A stretch of 64,000 nt of DNA, from NCBI GenBank assembly GCA_016584305.1, contig JACEEZ010025401.1, forward strand, positions 62,001 to 126,000. The letters are read 5' to 3'. Below the pieces are notes generated by a model. It was not told the origin of the DNA. It saw nothing but the letters and a program-made list of their open reading frames with translations, and ran no database searches. This document shows positions 1 through 9,837 of the stretch, piece by piece. The first letter of the stretch is position 1, and every line of letters starts with the position of its first letter. The stretch comes from Chionoecetes opilio (lineage: Eukaryota; Arthropoda; Malacostraca; Decapoda; Majidae). Position numbers and translations under genes: made by a program.

Positions 1-655
1 ACGGACTTCGTGCCCCGTGTCCTCAATCGCTTTGGTGGAGAAGCGACCCCCGGGGTCGAAGAAGAAGTCGATGTGTTGGCAGCGTTGGCTGGACTTGATG
101 ACTCAGACGATGACGACTCCAGCTCCACCATCTCTTCTCCTTTTGGCGTCTGTTGACGGCTACGTGAGAGAGAGCTTTCATGTCGGCAAACCGATTCTTT
201 CAGCTTCTTGTCCAGACCAGCCATCGAACTCCGCCTCCCCTTCTCCCGCTGGGCAAGAAGGAATTCCTTGTCTTCAGGAATGGTCATCAGAATGAGGGCG
301 TCGGAGTGGGCGATGTCCAAAAGGTCTGGGAGACTTTCTTGGAAGGTCTTCTGTTTTTCGGCAGGCGTGACTCCAGAGTTATTCTTGCTTTTGCTCAGGA
401 TCTTCCACTCGTCGAAAAGTCCAGTAATCTTCCTCCTCACGCTAGTTTCTGCGATGGTGGGGATCCTAGCTTGTGTCCAGAAGTCGAGGACCTCCTTTGC
501 AGCCTCAGCTGCACTCTGCTGCACCGTCTTCTTCTCTTCCTTGTGTGCGTAGAAAAATCGTCGTAAAACGTCTCCACGGCTGGGAAGTTTTGCTCCTGTG
601 ATAGTAGGAACACTATGGCCAAGAAGCCAAACTTCAGTTTGCTTTCTCGTGGCAT
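1..655 (-). pseudogene. Family X protein copy A, N-terminal part, frameshifted and cut by the window edge
   Basis: On the minus strand an ORF starts MPRESKLKFGFLAIVFLL near 655 and runs to about residue 40 (VETFYDDFSTH). One frame change later it continues to base 1 with motifs EVLDFWTQARIPTIAE, LFDEWKILSKSK, LLDIAHSDALILM, EDKEFLLAQREKGRR and a serine-rich tail. I recall this order (FW..ARIPT, LFDEW, L.DIAHSDAL, FLL.QR..GR) from uncharacterised arthropod proteins that occur in many copies, but I know no assigned function. The same motifs, followed by the C-terminal half, occur at 21,980-23,990. The single frameshift could be real decay or a missing base. High copy number suggests a transposon or recently amplified origin (inference). 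Confidence 0.55.
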
Positions 656-659
656 GACC

Positions 660-2085
660 GAGGGCGAAAAAGAGGAAATGTTCAAGATCGATCCGCCCTC
701 AAAAATATAAAACCGTTAGCCTGAAACTTTGCACCACATTTTTAAAGTACAAGGCAGAATACCAAAAAAGTACGTAAAAATATTGACTTTAAAAAATTTT
801 CCCCCTTTTGGCTATTGGCCCCCTAAAAATTTTCCCCCGTCCCTAGAATAGAAACATAAGTATTTGGGAAAATTTTGAAACCCCTTTTTTATGATGCCCG
901 TGTATGAAATACTTTAAAATAAATGGTTATCCTACTATTTTTTAGAGAGCACTTTTTTCTCAAATCTCGTCATTTGGATTCCCCTTTGGGCTTAGGTTTT
1001 CTCAAGAACCCGAAAAATACGGGCCAGTAGGCAAAGTAAGGTCAGCACTATTAAAATTACACAGATGGTTAAGGACAGTAAGAAATACGTAAGCCAAAAT
1101 TTGGGTCGCTTTTCCCAGTTTTTCTTGCCCCTTTGTAATAGTATAAGTTCAACTCGAGCTGAGTGACGAAACACTATGGTTTTTTATAGACACGTAAACT
1201 TTTTTGGGGTACGAAAAAAATTTTGTACAACTGATTGAGCCATGATTTAAAAACCCTTTTTTTTGTAATCATTATTTAGTGGTGGTGTGGGTGTGGGCTT
1301 TTATGACCTAAAATACCCCGTGTACGCCAACCCCCTATTTGAGTGCTGATCGTTTTTTTTATGCTATGAATCAGGCGCCGTATCTATGCCAACAAGAAAT
1401 CGACTAGTTAGCATTGCCGTATTTTGACGCAGCCCCTAGGAACACGCCTCCGACCTCTTGCCCCGGCGACTAAGCAAAAAAGTATAGGGTATTATTAACT
1501 AGGGCGAAATTGCCACACAATTGGGAGTGGGTTTCTGTTTACCTTTTTTTTGGTTCTAGGAAACATTCTTTTATTAACTTCCTCGCAAAACATACTTTCG
1601 GAGATAAAATGTTTTGAAAAGGAAGGAGTGTAATAAGATTGAAAATTAAATAAACCCAACCCACTTTTTACTCACAAAACCCCAACCCAGCCTAATCCCA
1701 CGCTTTAACCCCCTAACTAAAACCAAACCGCATTAAAAAAATGTCCGCGGGAAGGGGAAAACAAGGCGATGAGGTCCAAGAGGAAGAAAAGTGTGGGGAG
1801 TAAAAACTTTTCTCTCACCTCCCCCATAAAAAAACATGTCATTATCTCCAAAATATATTTGCAACGGAAGCTATAGAGAGAATGTTTCCTAGAATCCATA
1901 AGGTAACAGAACCACACTCCCAATTGTGTAGCAATTGCGGTCTAGTGTAAAATCATACGGTTTGTTCTTATTCACGTGGGGTCAGGGTATGTGCAGCGCC
2001 TTACAAACATGTCACATTATTGGAATGGGATATTTGGAAAGCAATATATAATACTACTGGTGAATGGCGAGGCTGTGTTGTAGGA
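660..2085. other. Gene-free, A/T- and homopolymer-rich sequence
   Basis: No reading frame with recognisable protein content was seen on either strand. The sequence has many A, T and C runs of 4-9 bases and the uneven look of low-quality consensus. A (TG)n tract at 2,087-2,103 leads into the minisatellite. Confidence 0.5.
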
Positions 2086-4800
2086 GTGTGTGTGTGTGTG
2101 TGAGGCAGGAGGCAGGGTGTGTGTGGCAGGAGGCAGGGTGTGGGAGGCAGGAGGCAGGGTGTGGGAGGCAGGAAGCAGGGTGTGGGAGGCAGGAAGCAGG
2201 GTGTGGAGGCATGGAGCAGCAGGTGTGGAGGCAGAGCAGGTGTGGGAGGCAGAGGCAGGGTGTGTGAGCAGGAGCAGGGTGTGGGAGGCAGGATGCAGGG
2301 TGTGGGAGGCAGAGGCAGGAGATGTGGAGGCAGGAGCAGGTGTGTGGGTAGGAGGCAGGAGGCAGGGTGTGTGAGGCAGGAGGCAGGTGTGTGAGGCAGG
2401 AGGCAGGGTGTGGGAGGCAGGAGGCAGGGTGTGGGAGGCGGAGGCAGGGTGTGGAGGCAGAGAGGCAGGGTGTGGAGGCGGAGGCAGGGTGTGTGGAGGC
2501 AGGAGGCAGGTGTGTGAGGCAGGAGCAGGTGTGTGGGAGGCAGGAGGCAGGGTGTGGAGGCAGGAGGCAGGGTGTGTGAGGCAGGAGGCAGGGTGTGTGA
2601 GGCAGTAGGCAGGGTGTGTGAGGCAGGAGGCAGGGTGTGTGAGGCAGGAGACAGGGTGTGGGAGGCAGGAGCAGGTGTGGGAGCAGGAGGCAGCAGGTGT
2701 GGGAGGCGGGAGGCAGGGTGTGGGAGGCGGGAGGCAGGGTGTGTGAGGCAGGAGGCAGGGTGTGTGGCAGGAGCAGGGTGTGTGATGCGGAGCAGGGTGT
2801 GGGAGGCAGGAGACAGGGTGTGGGAGGCAGGAGGCAGGGTGTGGAGGCAGGAGGAGGGTGGGAGCAGGAGCAGGGTGTGGGGCATGAGGCAGGGTGGGGA
2901 GGCAGAAGCAGGGTGTGGGAGGCAGGAGCAGGGTGTGGGAGGCAGGAGGCAGGTGTGGGAGGCAGGAGGCAGGGTGTGTGAGGCAGGAGGCAGGGTGTGG
3001 GAGGCAGGAGCAGGGTGTGTGAGGCAGGAGGCAGGTGTGTGGGAGGCAGGAGGACAGGGTGTGGGAGGCGGAGGCAGGGTGTGGGAGGCAGGAGGCAGGG
3101 TGTGTGAGGCAGGAGGCAGGGTGTGTGAGGCAGGAAGGCAGGGTGTGGGAGCAGGAGGCAGGGTGTGGGAGGCGGAGGCAGGACAGCAGGGGTTGTGGAG
3201 GCGGAGGCAGGTGTGGAGGCAGGGAGCAGGGGTGTGGAGGCAGGAGGCAGGGTGTGGGAGGCAGGAGGCAGGGTGTGGGAGCAGGAGCAGGGTGTGGGAG
3301 GCAGGAGGCAGGGTGTGGGAGGCAGGGTGCGGAGCAGGAGCAGGGTGGGAGGCAGGAGGCAGGGTGTGGGAGGCAGGAGCGGGTGTGGGAGGCAGGAGGC
3401 AGGGTGTGGGAGAGGTGTGGGGGGGTGGAGCAGGAGGCAGGGTGTGAGGCAGGAGTGCAGGGTGTGGGAGGCAGGAGGCAGGGTGTGGAGGCAGGAGGCA
3501 GGTGTGTGAGGCAGGAGGCAGGGTGTGGGAGGCAGGAGGCAGGGTGTGGGAGGCAGGAGGCAGGGTGTGTGAGGCAGGATGCAGGGCGTGTGAGGCAGGA
3601 GGGCAGGTGTGGGAGGCAGAGGCAGGGTGTGGGAGCAGGAGCAGGGTGTGGGAGGCAGGAAGCAGGGGTGGGAGCAGGAGGCAGGGTTAGGAGGCAGGAG
3701 GCAGGGTGTGTGAGGCAGGAAGCAGGGTGTGGGAGGCGACGGATGCAGGGGGTGTGGGAGGCAGGAGCAGGGTGTGGGAGGCAGGAGCAGGGTGTGGGAG
3801 GCAGGAGCAGGGTGTGGGAGGCAGAGGCAGGTGTGGGAGCAGGAGGCAGGGTGTGGGAGGCAGGAGGCAGGTGTGGGAGGCAGGAGGCAGGGTGTGGAGG
3901 CAGGAGGCAGGTGTGGGAGGCAGGAGGCAGGGTGTGTGGAGGCAGGAGGCAGGGTGTGTGAGGCAGGAGCAGGGTGTGGGAGCAGGAGGCAGGGTGTGGG
4001 AGGCAGGATGCAGAGTGTGGAGGCAGGAGGCAGGTGTGGGAGGCAGGAGGCAGGGTGTGGGAGGCAGAGTCGGGGCAGGAGCAGGGTGTGGAGGCAGGAG
4101 GCAGGGTGTGGGAGGCAGGAGGCAGGGTGTGTGAGGCAGGAGGCAGGGTGTGGAGGCAGGAGCAGGGTGTGGGAGGCGGAGCAGGTTGGGAGGCAGGAGC
4201 AGGGATGTGGGAGGCAGGAGGCAGGGTGTGGGAGGCAGGAGGCAGGGTGTGTGGAGGCAGGAGGCAGGGTGTGGAGGCAGGAGGCAGGGTGTGGGGGCAG
4301 GATGCAGGGTGTGGGGGCAGGAGGCAGGGTGTGGGAGGCAGGAGGCAGGGTGTGGGAGGCAGGAGGCAGGGTGTGGGGCAAGAGGCAGGAAGCAGGGTGT
4401 GGGAGGCAGGAGGCAGGGTGTGGGAGGCAGAGGCAGGGTGTGGGAGGCAGGAGGCAGGTGTGTGGGAGGCAGGGGTGGGAGGCAGAGCAGGGTGTGGGAG
4501 GCAAGGAGGCAGTGGTGTGGGAGGCAGGAACAGCGGTGTGGGAGGCAGGAGCAGGGTGTGGGAGCAGGAGGCAGTTGTGGTGAGGCAGGAGGCAGGGTGT
4601 GGGAGCAAGGCAGGGTGTGGGAGGCAGGGTGTGGGAGGCAGAGGCAGGGTGTGGGAGGCAGAAGCAGGTGTGGGAGCCCAGGAAGCAGTTGGGAGGAGGG
4701 CAGGACATGTGGTGAGGCAGGAGCAGGGCTGTGTGAGGCATGAGGCAGGATGGGGGGAGAGGCAGTGTGTGGAGCAGGAGGCAGAAGCAGGTTTGTGTAC
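2086..4800. repeat. About 2.7-kb G-rich minisatellite, unit about 21 bp
   Basis: Tandem degenerate copies of a unit of about 21 bp (GTGTGGGAGGCAGGAGGCAG plus G) fill the interval. Variants lack one G or one GGA. Because the unit is near a multiple of three and lacks stop-forming triplets, long Pro/Leu/His/Ser-type frames stay open on the minus strand and Gly/Arg/Val-type frames on the plus strand. I treat these as non-coding by-products. The plus strand is strongly purine-biased. Confidence 0.93.
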
Positions 4801-4804
4801 AGTG

Positions 4805-4992
4805 CGAAGGCAGCGCGTGGCTCTCTGGTCCTGATGCACCACTGTTGTAGGGCTGAGGTCCAGTCCAGCTGGCTCTCTGTGTCCTCGACTGTGACCACTG
4901 TTGCAGGTGTGAGGTCACAGTCCTAGCTGGCTTCTCTGTGTCCTGACTGTCACCACTGTTGCAGTGCTGGGTCACAGTCCCAGCTGGGTGTT
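4805..4992. repeat. Three imperfect copies of a repeat of about 60-65 bp
   Basis: Three successive blocks share CACTGTTG(T/C)AG, GGTCACAGTCC, AGCTGGC and CTCTGTGTCCT in the same order. They adjoin the end of the minisatellite and precede the zinc-finger exon by about 230 bp. Confidence 0.7.
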
Positions 4993-5220
4993 CTGCTGCA
5001 CACTAAAGGCATCTCGCGCCGGCATCCCTAGCTTCCTGCAGACGCCACCATGGTGCTGCCGCGATCATTGATGCCTGGAGTCTTCGGCAGGAGGGCAGCA
5101 CCACATTGGCCGGAGGACACAGCAGTCTGCTCAGCTGTGGGAGGCACAGGAGGGATGCAAGAATCACCTGGAGGCAAGGCAGTCGGCCAAGGAGAGAGGC
5201 AGTTTGTTGCTCACAAGTAA

Positions 5221-6099
5221 TCATCGATTCAGAGCCTCCTTGAGAGACATTTCCTGATACACAGTGGCGTCAAGGATTATGAATGTCTGGAGTGTGGGAA
5301 AAGATTTAATGATAAGTTTCACCTCACCCGACACTGCCTGACACACAGTGGTGTTAAAAATCATAAATGTCTAGAGTGTGGGAAAAGATTTACTACCAAG
5401 TCTGCCCTCACCAAGCACACCTTGACACACAGTAGTGTTAAAAATGATCAATGTCTGGAGTGTGGGCAAAGATTTACTACCAAGTCTGCCCTCACCAAGC
5501 ACACCTTGACACACAGTAGTGTTAAAAATGATCAATGTCTGGAGTGTGGGCAAAGATTTACTACCAAGTCTGCCCTCACCAAGCACACCCTGACACACAG
5601 TAGTGTTAAAAATCATCAATGCCTGGAGTGTTGGAAAAAATTTACTCTAAAGTCTCAACTCACCAGACACACCCTGACACACAGTAGTGTTAAAAATCAT
5701 CAATGTCTGGAGTGTTGGAAAAGATTTACTCTAAAGTCTCACCTCACCCAACACACCCTGTCACACAGTGGTGTTAAAAATCATCAATGTCTGGAGTGTT
5801 GGAAAAGATTTACTCTAAAGTCTCAACTCACCAGACACACCCTGACACACAGTAGTGTTAAAAATCATCAATGTCTGGAGTGTTGGAAAAGAATTTACTC
5901 AAGACAAAGAGTGATCTTGCAGGCACTTGCACCAACACACCCTGTCACCGTGGTGTTACAATCATCATGTCTGGCTGTGGAAAGTTTACTCCATGTTTTA
6001 ACTCAGCCACACACGCCTCGGACCACTGGCTTGAGGGAGTTCAAATGTGATGTTGTTAGAAGTGTTTCAGGACAAAGAGTTGATATTCCAGCAACGTGA
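5221..6099 (+). CDS. C2H2 zinc-finger array exon, 3' end degraded
   Basis: An open frame enters at 5,221 just after a TAA, so the real protein probably starts in an upstream exon; a CAG that could be an acceptor lies at 5,229. After half a finger (LLERHFLIHSGVK) come seven complete C-x2-C-x12-H-x3-H fingers joined by THSSVKN- or HSGVKN-type linkers, which replace the canonical TGEKP. Fingers 2-5 carry CLECG; fingers 6-8 carry CLECW. An extra A near 5,892 shifts the frame inside finger 9; its remaining His residues and a tenth cysteine-poor finger are readable in another frame to about 6,030. The family binds DNA in the nucleus, but the target cannot be read from sequence. The first methionine of the open stretch (5,422) is internal to the array and is not a credible start. 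Confidence 0.75.
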   Translation, partial: SSIQSLLERHFLIHSGVKDYECLECGKRFNDKFHLTRHCLTHSGVKNHKCLECGKRFTTKSALTKHTLTHSSVKNDQCLECGQRFTTKSALTKHTLTHSSVKNDQCLECGQRFTTKSALTKHTLTHSSVKNHQCLECWKKFTLKSQLTRHTLTHSSVKNHQCLECWKRFTLKSHLTQHTLSHSGVKNHQCLECWKRFTLKSQLTRHTLTHSSVKNHQCLECWKRIYSRQRVILQALAPTHPVTVVLQSSCLAVESLLHVLTQPHTPRTTGLREFKCDVVRSVSGQRVDIPAT

Positions 6100-6504
6100 A
6101 GATCCACTTTTGGTTGGTGGTTTTTTGGACAAGTGTGGTTGTACCGTTGTTGTGGCAGTGGTCCTGTGTGAGTGGGTGGTTGGTGGTGGTGGCGGCCGGC
6201 CTGTGTTCTGTGAGGATAATGGCCACAGTTTGTTGGGTGTGGCATTGCAGTGTGACTTTCAATAAGATGTTTATTTGTTCTCTGTTTTGGTGTATCTTTA
6301 TTTATCTCAGGGTTGCAGTTTGTTATCATTATGAAGTCGTGTGATGGTGATGGTGTGTGTTGGTGGTCTTTAATGGCAAGTTTTCTAGTTCATTGCGCAA
6401 GCATCATAGAATAGCTGTTATGCTCCTGAAGATAATTCCTACATACATCAATAGTGAACATACAGTCCTACCTCTCCCTCTCTCTCTCTTCTCCCTCTCT
6501 CTCC

Positions 6505-6573
<69 letters not shown>

Positions 6574-6755
6574 CCACACTCAAACAGTCCTCTCATCTGT
6601 ATATTTAGGCCTCCGATAAAACTCGTCTCTCATTTTGACATTTATACAATTGACAGAATATTAAGAAATTCAACTTATTTATTTATTTATGCCTTGTTAG
6701 AATTTTGTGTCATTTATAATTTGTGATTGTTAGTATGCCTAGAAACAGCCTAGAG
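6100..6755. repeat. Spacer with (CT)n microsatellite
   Basis: After the zinc-finger frame closes at 6,099 no further gene is seen. A pure (CT)n run occupies about 6,511-6,570, preceded from 6,470 by imperfect CT repeats. Confidence 0.8.
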
Positions 6756-6812
6756 CACTGACTCTCAAACTGTGCGCCGTGGGAATCCCCGAGGGGCGCC
6801 GCCTCATTGTTC
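6756..6812 (+). mobile_element. Likely left terminus of the hAT transposon
   Basis: The stretch beginning CACTGACTCTCAAACTGTGC, followed by GCCGTGGGAATCCCCGAGG and GGCGCCGCC, matches the usual style of hAT/Charlie-type termini (CAGTG.TCTCAAACTGTG, then a GGCGCCG segment). It lies 620 bp before the BED-finger ORF. No matching right terminus was found, so the element ends are not proven and no 8-bp duplication could be assigned. Confidence 0.5.
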
Positions 6813-7549
6813 ATACATATGGCTATTTTGTGCTTTGAGGTCGCAGTTTCTGTTTTTTATATTGAAGATGGAAAATCGTAAATGAATGAGTTAATATGTA
6901 ACTAGGCAGGTAGATGCAAGGTCCTTTTAATACTATTATAAGTACTTTGGGTAGATGGATAAAGTAAGAAATAGAGAATAAATAAATAAGTTATTCATGC
7001 TTAAAAAAATACTTCCCGCTTCCACCACAATACGTGTTGAACGAGTACTGTACACGTACTGCACCAGTCTGAGCCGCAGCCTGCTGGTGTTACTGAGTTA
7101 CCAACTTACTAGTTTTATCACGCGTTCATGTGAATTGTTTTTAGCGACATAAAAGGAAAAAGGATGATGAATAGGAACTGATGCATACGTATATCAGGAG
7201 GCTTTATGCAAGTTTGACTGTTTCGCGTGATTTACGTGAATCCCGATTGATAAATAACATATATAATTTGGCAACACACGTAGGCAGAGCGTTGGGTAGG
7301 CACCTCCCGTGGTCAGTGTAGCCGTGAGCCTCAGTAAGTAACGCTGTTGTGGTGTTAATGAGGTCCAGGCTTAGAATATGGATAAGTACCTCATTAAAAT
7401 GCGAAAGTGTACTGAAGGCAATAGCGATGAAGTCGCAGTTGATCATGAATCAAAACGTAAATGTGTCGAAGGCACCGAAGGCGAAGTAACAGTAATTACT
7501 GTTGAAAGTGATTCCTCTCGTCCAGACCCTAGTGTAGAAAGTGAAGTGA

Positions 7550-7722
7550 CAATTGAAAGTGACCGTAGTCGTGCAGGTCCGAGCGGGCAAAGAGAAGTGA
7601 CAGATGAAAGTGACCGTAGTCGTGCAGGTCCGTGCTGGCAAAGTGAAGTGACAGATGAAAGTGACCGTAGTCGTGCAGGTCCGAGCGGGCAAAGAGAAGT
7701 GACAGATGAAAGTGAGTTTTGT
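7550..7722 (+). repeat. 51-bp coding tandem repeat in hAT N-terminus
   Basis: Three full units and one partial unit of 51 bp encode EVT(I/D)ESDRSRAGPSGQR variants, keeping the frame. The third and fourth units are nearly identical in DNA, pointing to recent in-frame expansion. Confidence 0.8.
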
Positions 7723-9512
7723 CATCCAGGTCTGAGCGTGGTCAAAACGACGACACGTGCCAGCAAAAGTAACCGCAGTAAGTCATTTCGCCAGTATAAC
7801 GACAGTTATCTTGGACTTGGGTTCACTTGCTGTGATGATGAAAATGGTCCAAAGCCAAAATGTGTTGTTTGCGGCATTGAGCTATCAAATGAATCTATGA
7901 CTCCTATGAAAATGAAGAGACATTTAACAACAAAACATAGTCACCTCTCTCAGAAGCCTATAGATTACTATAAAAGACTTGAAAGATAACAAACAACAAA
8001 GGCTTGGGTTTGAGAGAAAGGTGAAGGTGGCAGAAAAGGCACAGAAGGCAAGCTATTTAGTGGCAGAGCATACAGCAAAACAAATGAAACCCCATTCAAT
8101 TGCAGAGTCATACTTCCTTCCAGCTTGCTGTGCTGTGGTGAAAACATTGTTTGGGGATGAGGCTGAAAAGGAAGTGAAAAAAATTCCCCTCTCGGACAAC
8201 ACGATTGGTAGACGAAACAAGGACATGTCGTCTGATATTGAAAAAAGTGTGTGTGAACTCTTGAAAGGTAAATTGTATGCTTTACAAGCGGATGAATCAG
8301 CAGACATTGGAGGAAAACCTCAGTTACTAGTGTTCATCCGTCATGTTGCTGATAACAAAATAACTGAACATTTCTTATGCTGCAAAGAACTGGTGCAAGC
8401 CACAGGACAGGAGATATTTTCTACAGTGACAGAATACTTGAAAGAAAATAACTTGTCATGGAAATTATGTGTAGGAATTTGCACCGATGGCTGTCCATCC
8501 ATGGTGGGATCGGTAAAAGGTTTTGTGTCCTTAGTCAAGAAGGAGAACCCAGATTTGATTACTACCCATTGTTTCTTGCACCGTGAAGCTCTTGTTGCTA
8601 AAACACTCCGACAAGAATTAAAGTTTGTTCCTGATGATGTTGTGAAAATGGTAAACTTTCTTAAAAGCAGACCAAAGCAGTCAAGACTATTTTCCATGCT
8701 TTGTGAAGAAATGGGATCTCCTCACGAAGGTCTTCTCCTCCACACAGAAGTCCGGTGGCTATCAAGAGGCAAAGTGTTATCCCGGGTGCATGCACTGAGA
8801 GAGGAAATGCTCCTTTTCTTTACCCTTGAGGAGAAAACTGAATTCTGCTAATTACTTGCTGATGAAATTTGGAGTGCAAAATTATGCTACTTGGCAGACA
8901 TATTTGAACATCTGAACAAGGTTAATGCAAGTATGCAAGGAAGAAATGAAAATATGGTAACATCTTCTGACAAAATGAAAGCCTTGGTAGAAAAAATTAG
9001 GCTCTGGAATGAAAGGGTGAATGAAGGCAAGATTGACATGTTTCAAAAGACTGCTGAAGCTAAATATACAGACATTGTTCCACTCATTAAGCAGCACCTT
9101 GAAAGCCTAGGAAGGAACATAGAAAAATATTTCCCAAATATATCTGTTGAAAGTTATGACTGGCTGAGAAATCCACTCATTCACGATCCCTTGAGCAAGC
9201 CACAACTTAGCATCCTTGAAGAAGAGGAACTAATCAACATCCGTAATGACCGCACACTAAAACTGCAATATCTGGATATGACATCAGAAAGCTTCTGGAT
9301 TCAAATGGAAAACGAACACCCACATATATCCAAAAGGGCCCAGAAAATACTCCTGCAATTTTCAACCTCCTATCTGTGTGAACTGGGATTCTCAGCCCTC
9401 ACAAATATAAAAACTAAGAAAAGGAATAAATTGCTGGCTGTTGAAGAGGAAATGAGAGTGTCTGTCAACTGTCCCTCCTAACATAGAGCGGCTATGCAAC
9501 TCCAGGCAGGCA

Positions 9513-9517
9513 CACGT
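9513..9517. mobile_element. Target-site duplication CACGT, left
   Basis: CACGT immediately precedes the left LTR. The same five bases follow the right LTR at 47,722-47,726. Removing LTR to LTR and one CACGT copy rejoins the hAT frame as ...CAGGCACACGTG TCCCACTGA, coding QAHVSH then stop. Confidence 0.85.
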
Positions 9518-9810
9518 TGGTGCTCGAGGTTTGCAGTGATTAACCGGAGTGGTTGAGGGGAGTTTATCCAAAGGAGAAGCGAGCATCTTCCGTAGGTGAT
9601 TTATTCTAAAGAACAGAGATATGCCGGACCAGCAGCGGAGGGGCTGGTGTTAGCGGTCCGGTTATAGGGCAACGACTAGTTACATGGTATGCCTGGAGGG
9701 CGGTGCACTGTTGCCACATCGTGGCGCAGTTGCCATATAACAATATGTGTGTATTAGGAGGCGTGCATATTATGTAGGTGTGACTGTCTGGTTATATTCA
9801 CATATCCACA
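9518..9810 (-). mobile_element. Gypsy 3' LTR (293 bp)
   Basis: Reads on the minus strand from TGTGGATATGTGAATATAAC to CTCGAGCACCA, with TG...CA ends. It matches 47,430-47,721 with about four differences in 293 bases by eye, so the insertion is young relative to ordinary neutral decay. The polypurine tract just upstream identifies it as the 3' LTR. Confidence 0.9.
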
Positions 9811-9824
9811 CCTCCCTCCCCCTT
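9811..9824 (-). promoter_or_regulatory. Polypurine tract
   Basis: On the minus strand AAGGGGGAGGGAGG directly abuts the TGTGG start of the LTR, the position of the plus-strand priming site of Ty3/gypsy elements. Confidence 0.8.
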
Positions 9825-9837
9825 CACGCTCGTAGCG

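Larger units (their letters stand above)
7378..9517 (+). pseudogene. hAT transposase (SCAND3/ZBED-like), disrupted
   Basis: Starts MDKYLIKMRKCTEG at 7,378. Residues about 58-115 are four 17-residue repeats (EVTDESDRSRAGPSGQR and variants). Residues about 155-190 hold a BED-type zinc finger (CVVCGIELSNES...MKMKRHLTTKH). A frameshift near 7,980 moves to the next frame, which carries the RNase-H-like core: LQADESADI (first Asp), CTDGCPSMVG (second Asp), THCFLHREALVAK and EVRWLSRGKVLSR. An in-frame TAA at 8,849 interrupts it; the same frame resumes through the hATC dimerisation region (LCELGFSALTNIKTKKRNK). A second frameshift near 9,462 leads to PPNIERLCNSRQAH, which is cut by the gypsy LTR at 9,518. 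The last residues (HVSH, stop) follow the other LTR at 47,722. The family excises and inserts DNA with 8-bp duplications. This copy cannot make an intact enzyme as assembled. Confidence 0.88.

Noticed and set aside
2001..4975. Very long open frames (up to about 970 codons, Pro/Leu/His/Ser-rich) on the minus strand
   Set aside because: They are translations of the 21-bp minisatellite; several frames stay open at once and copies drift without codon preference.
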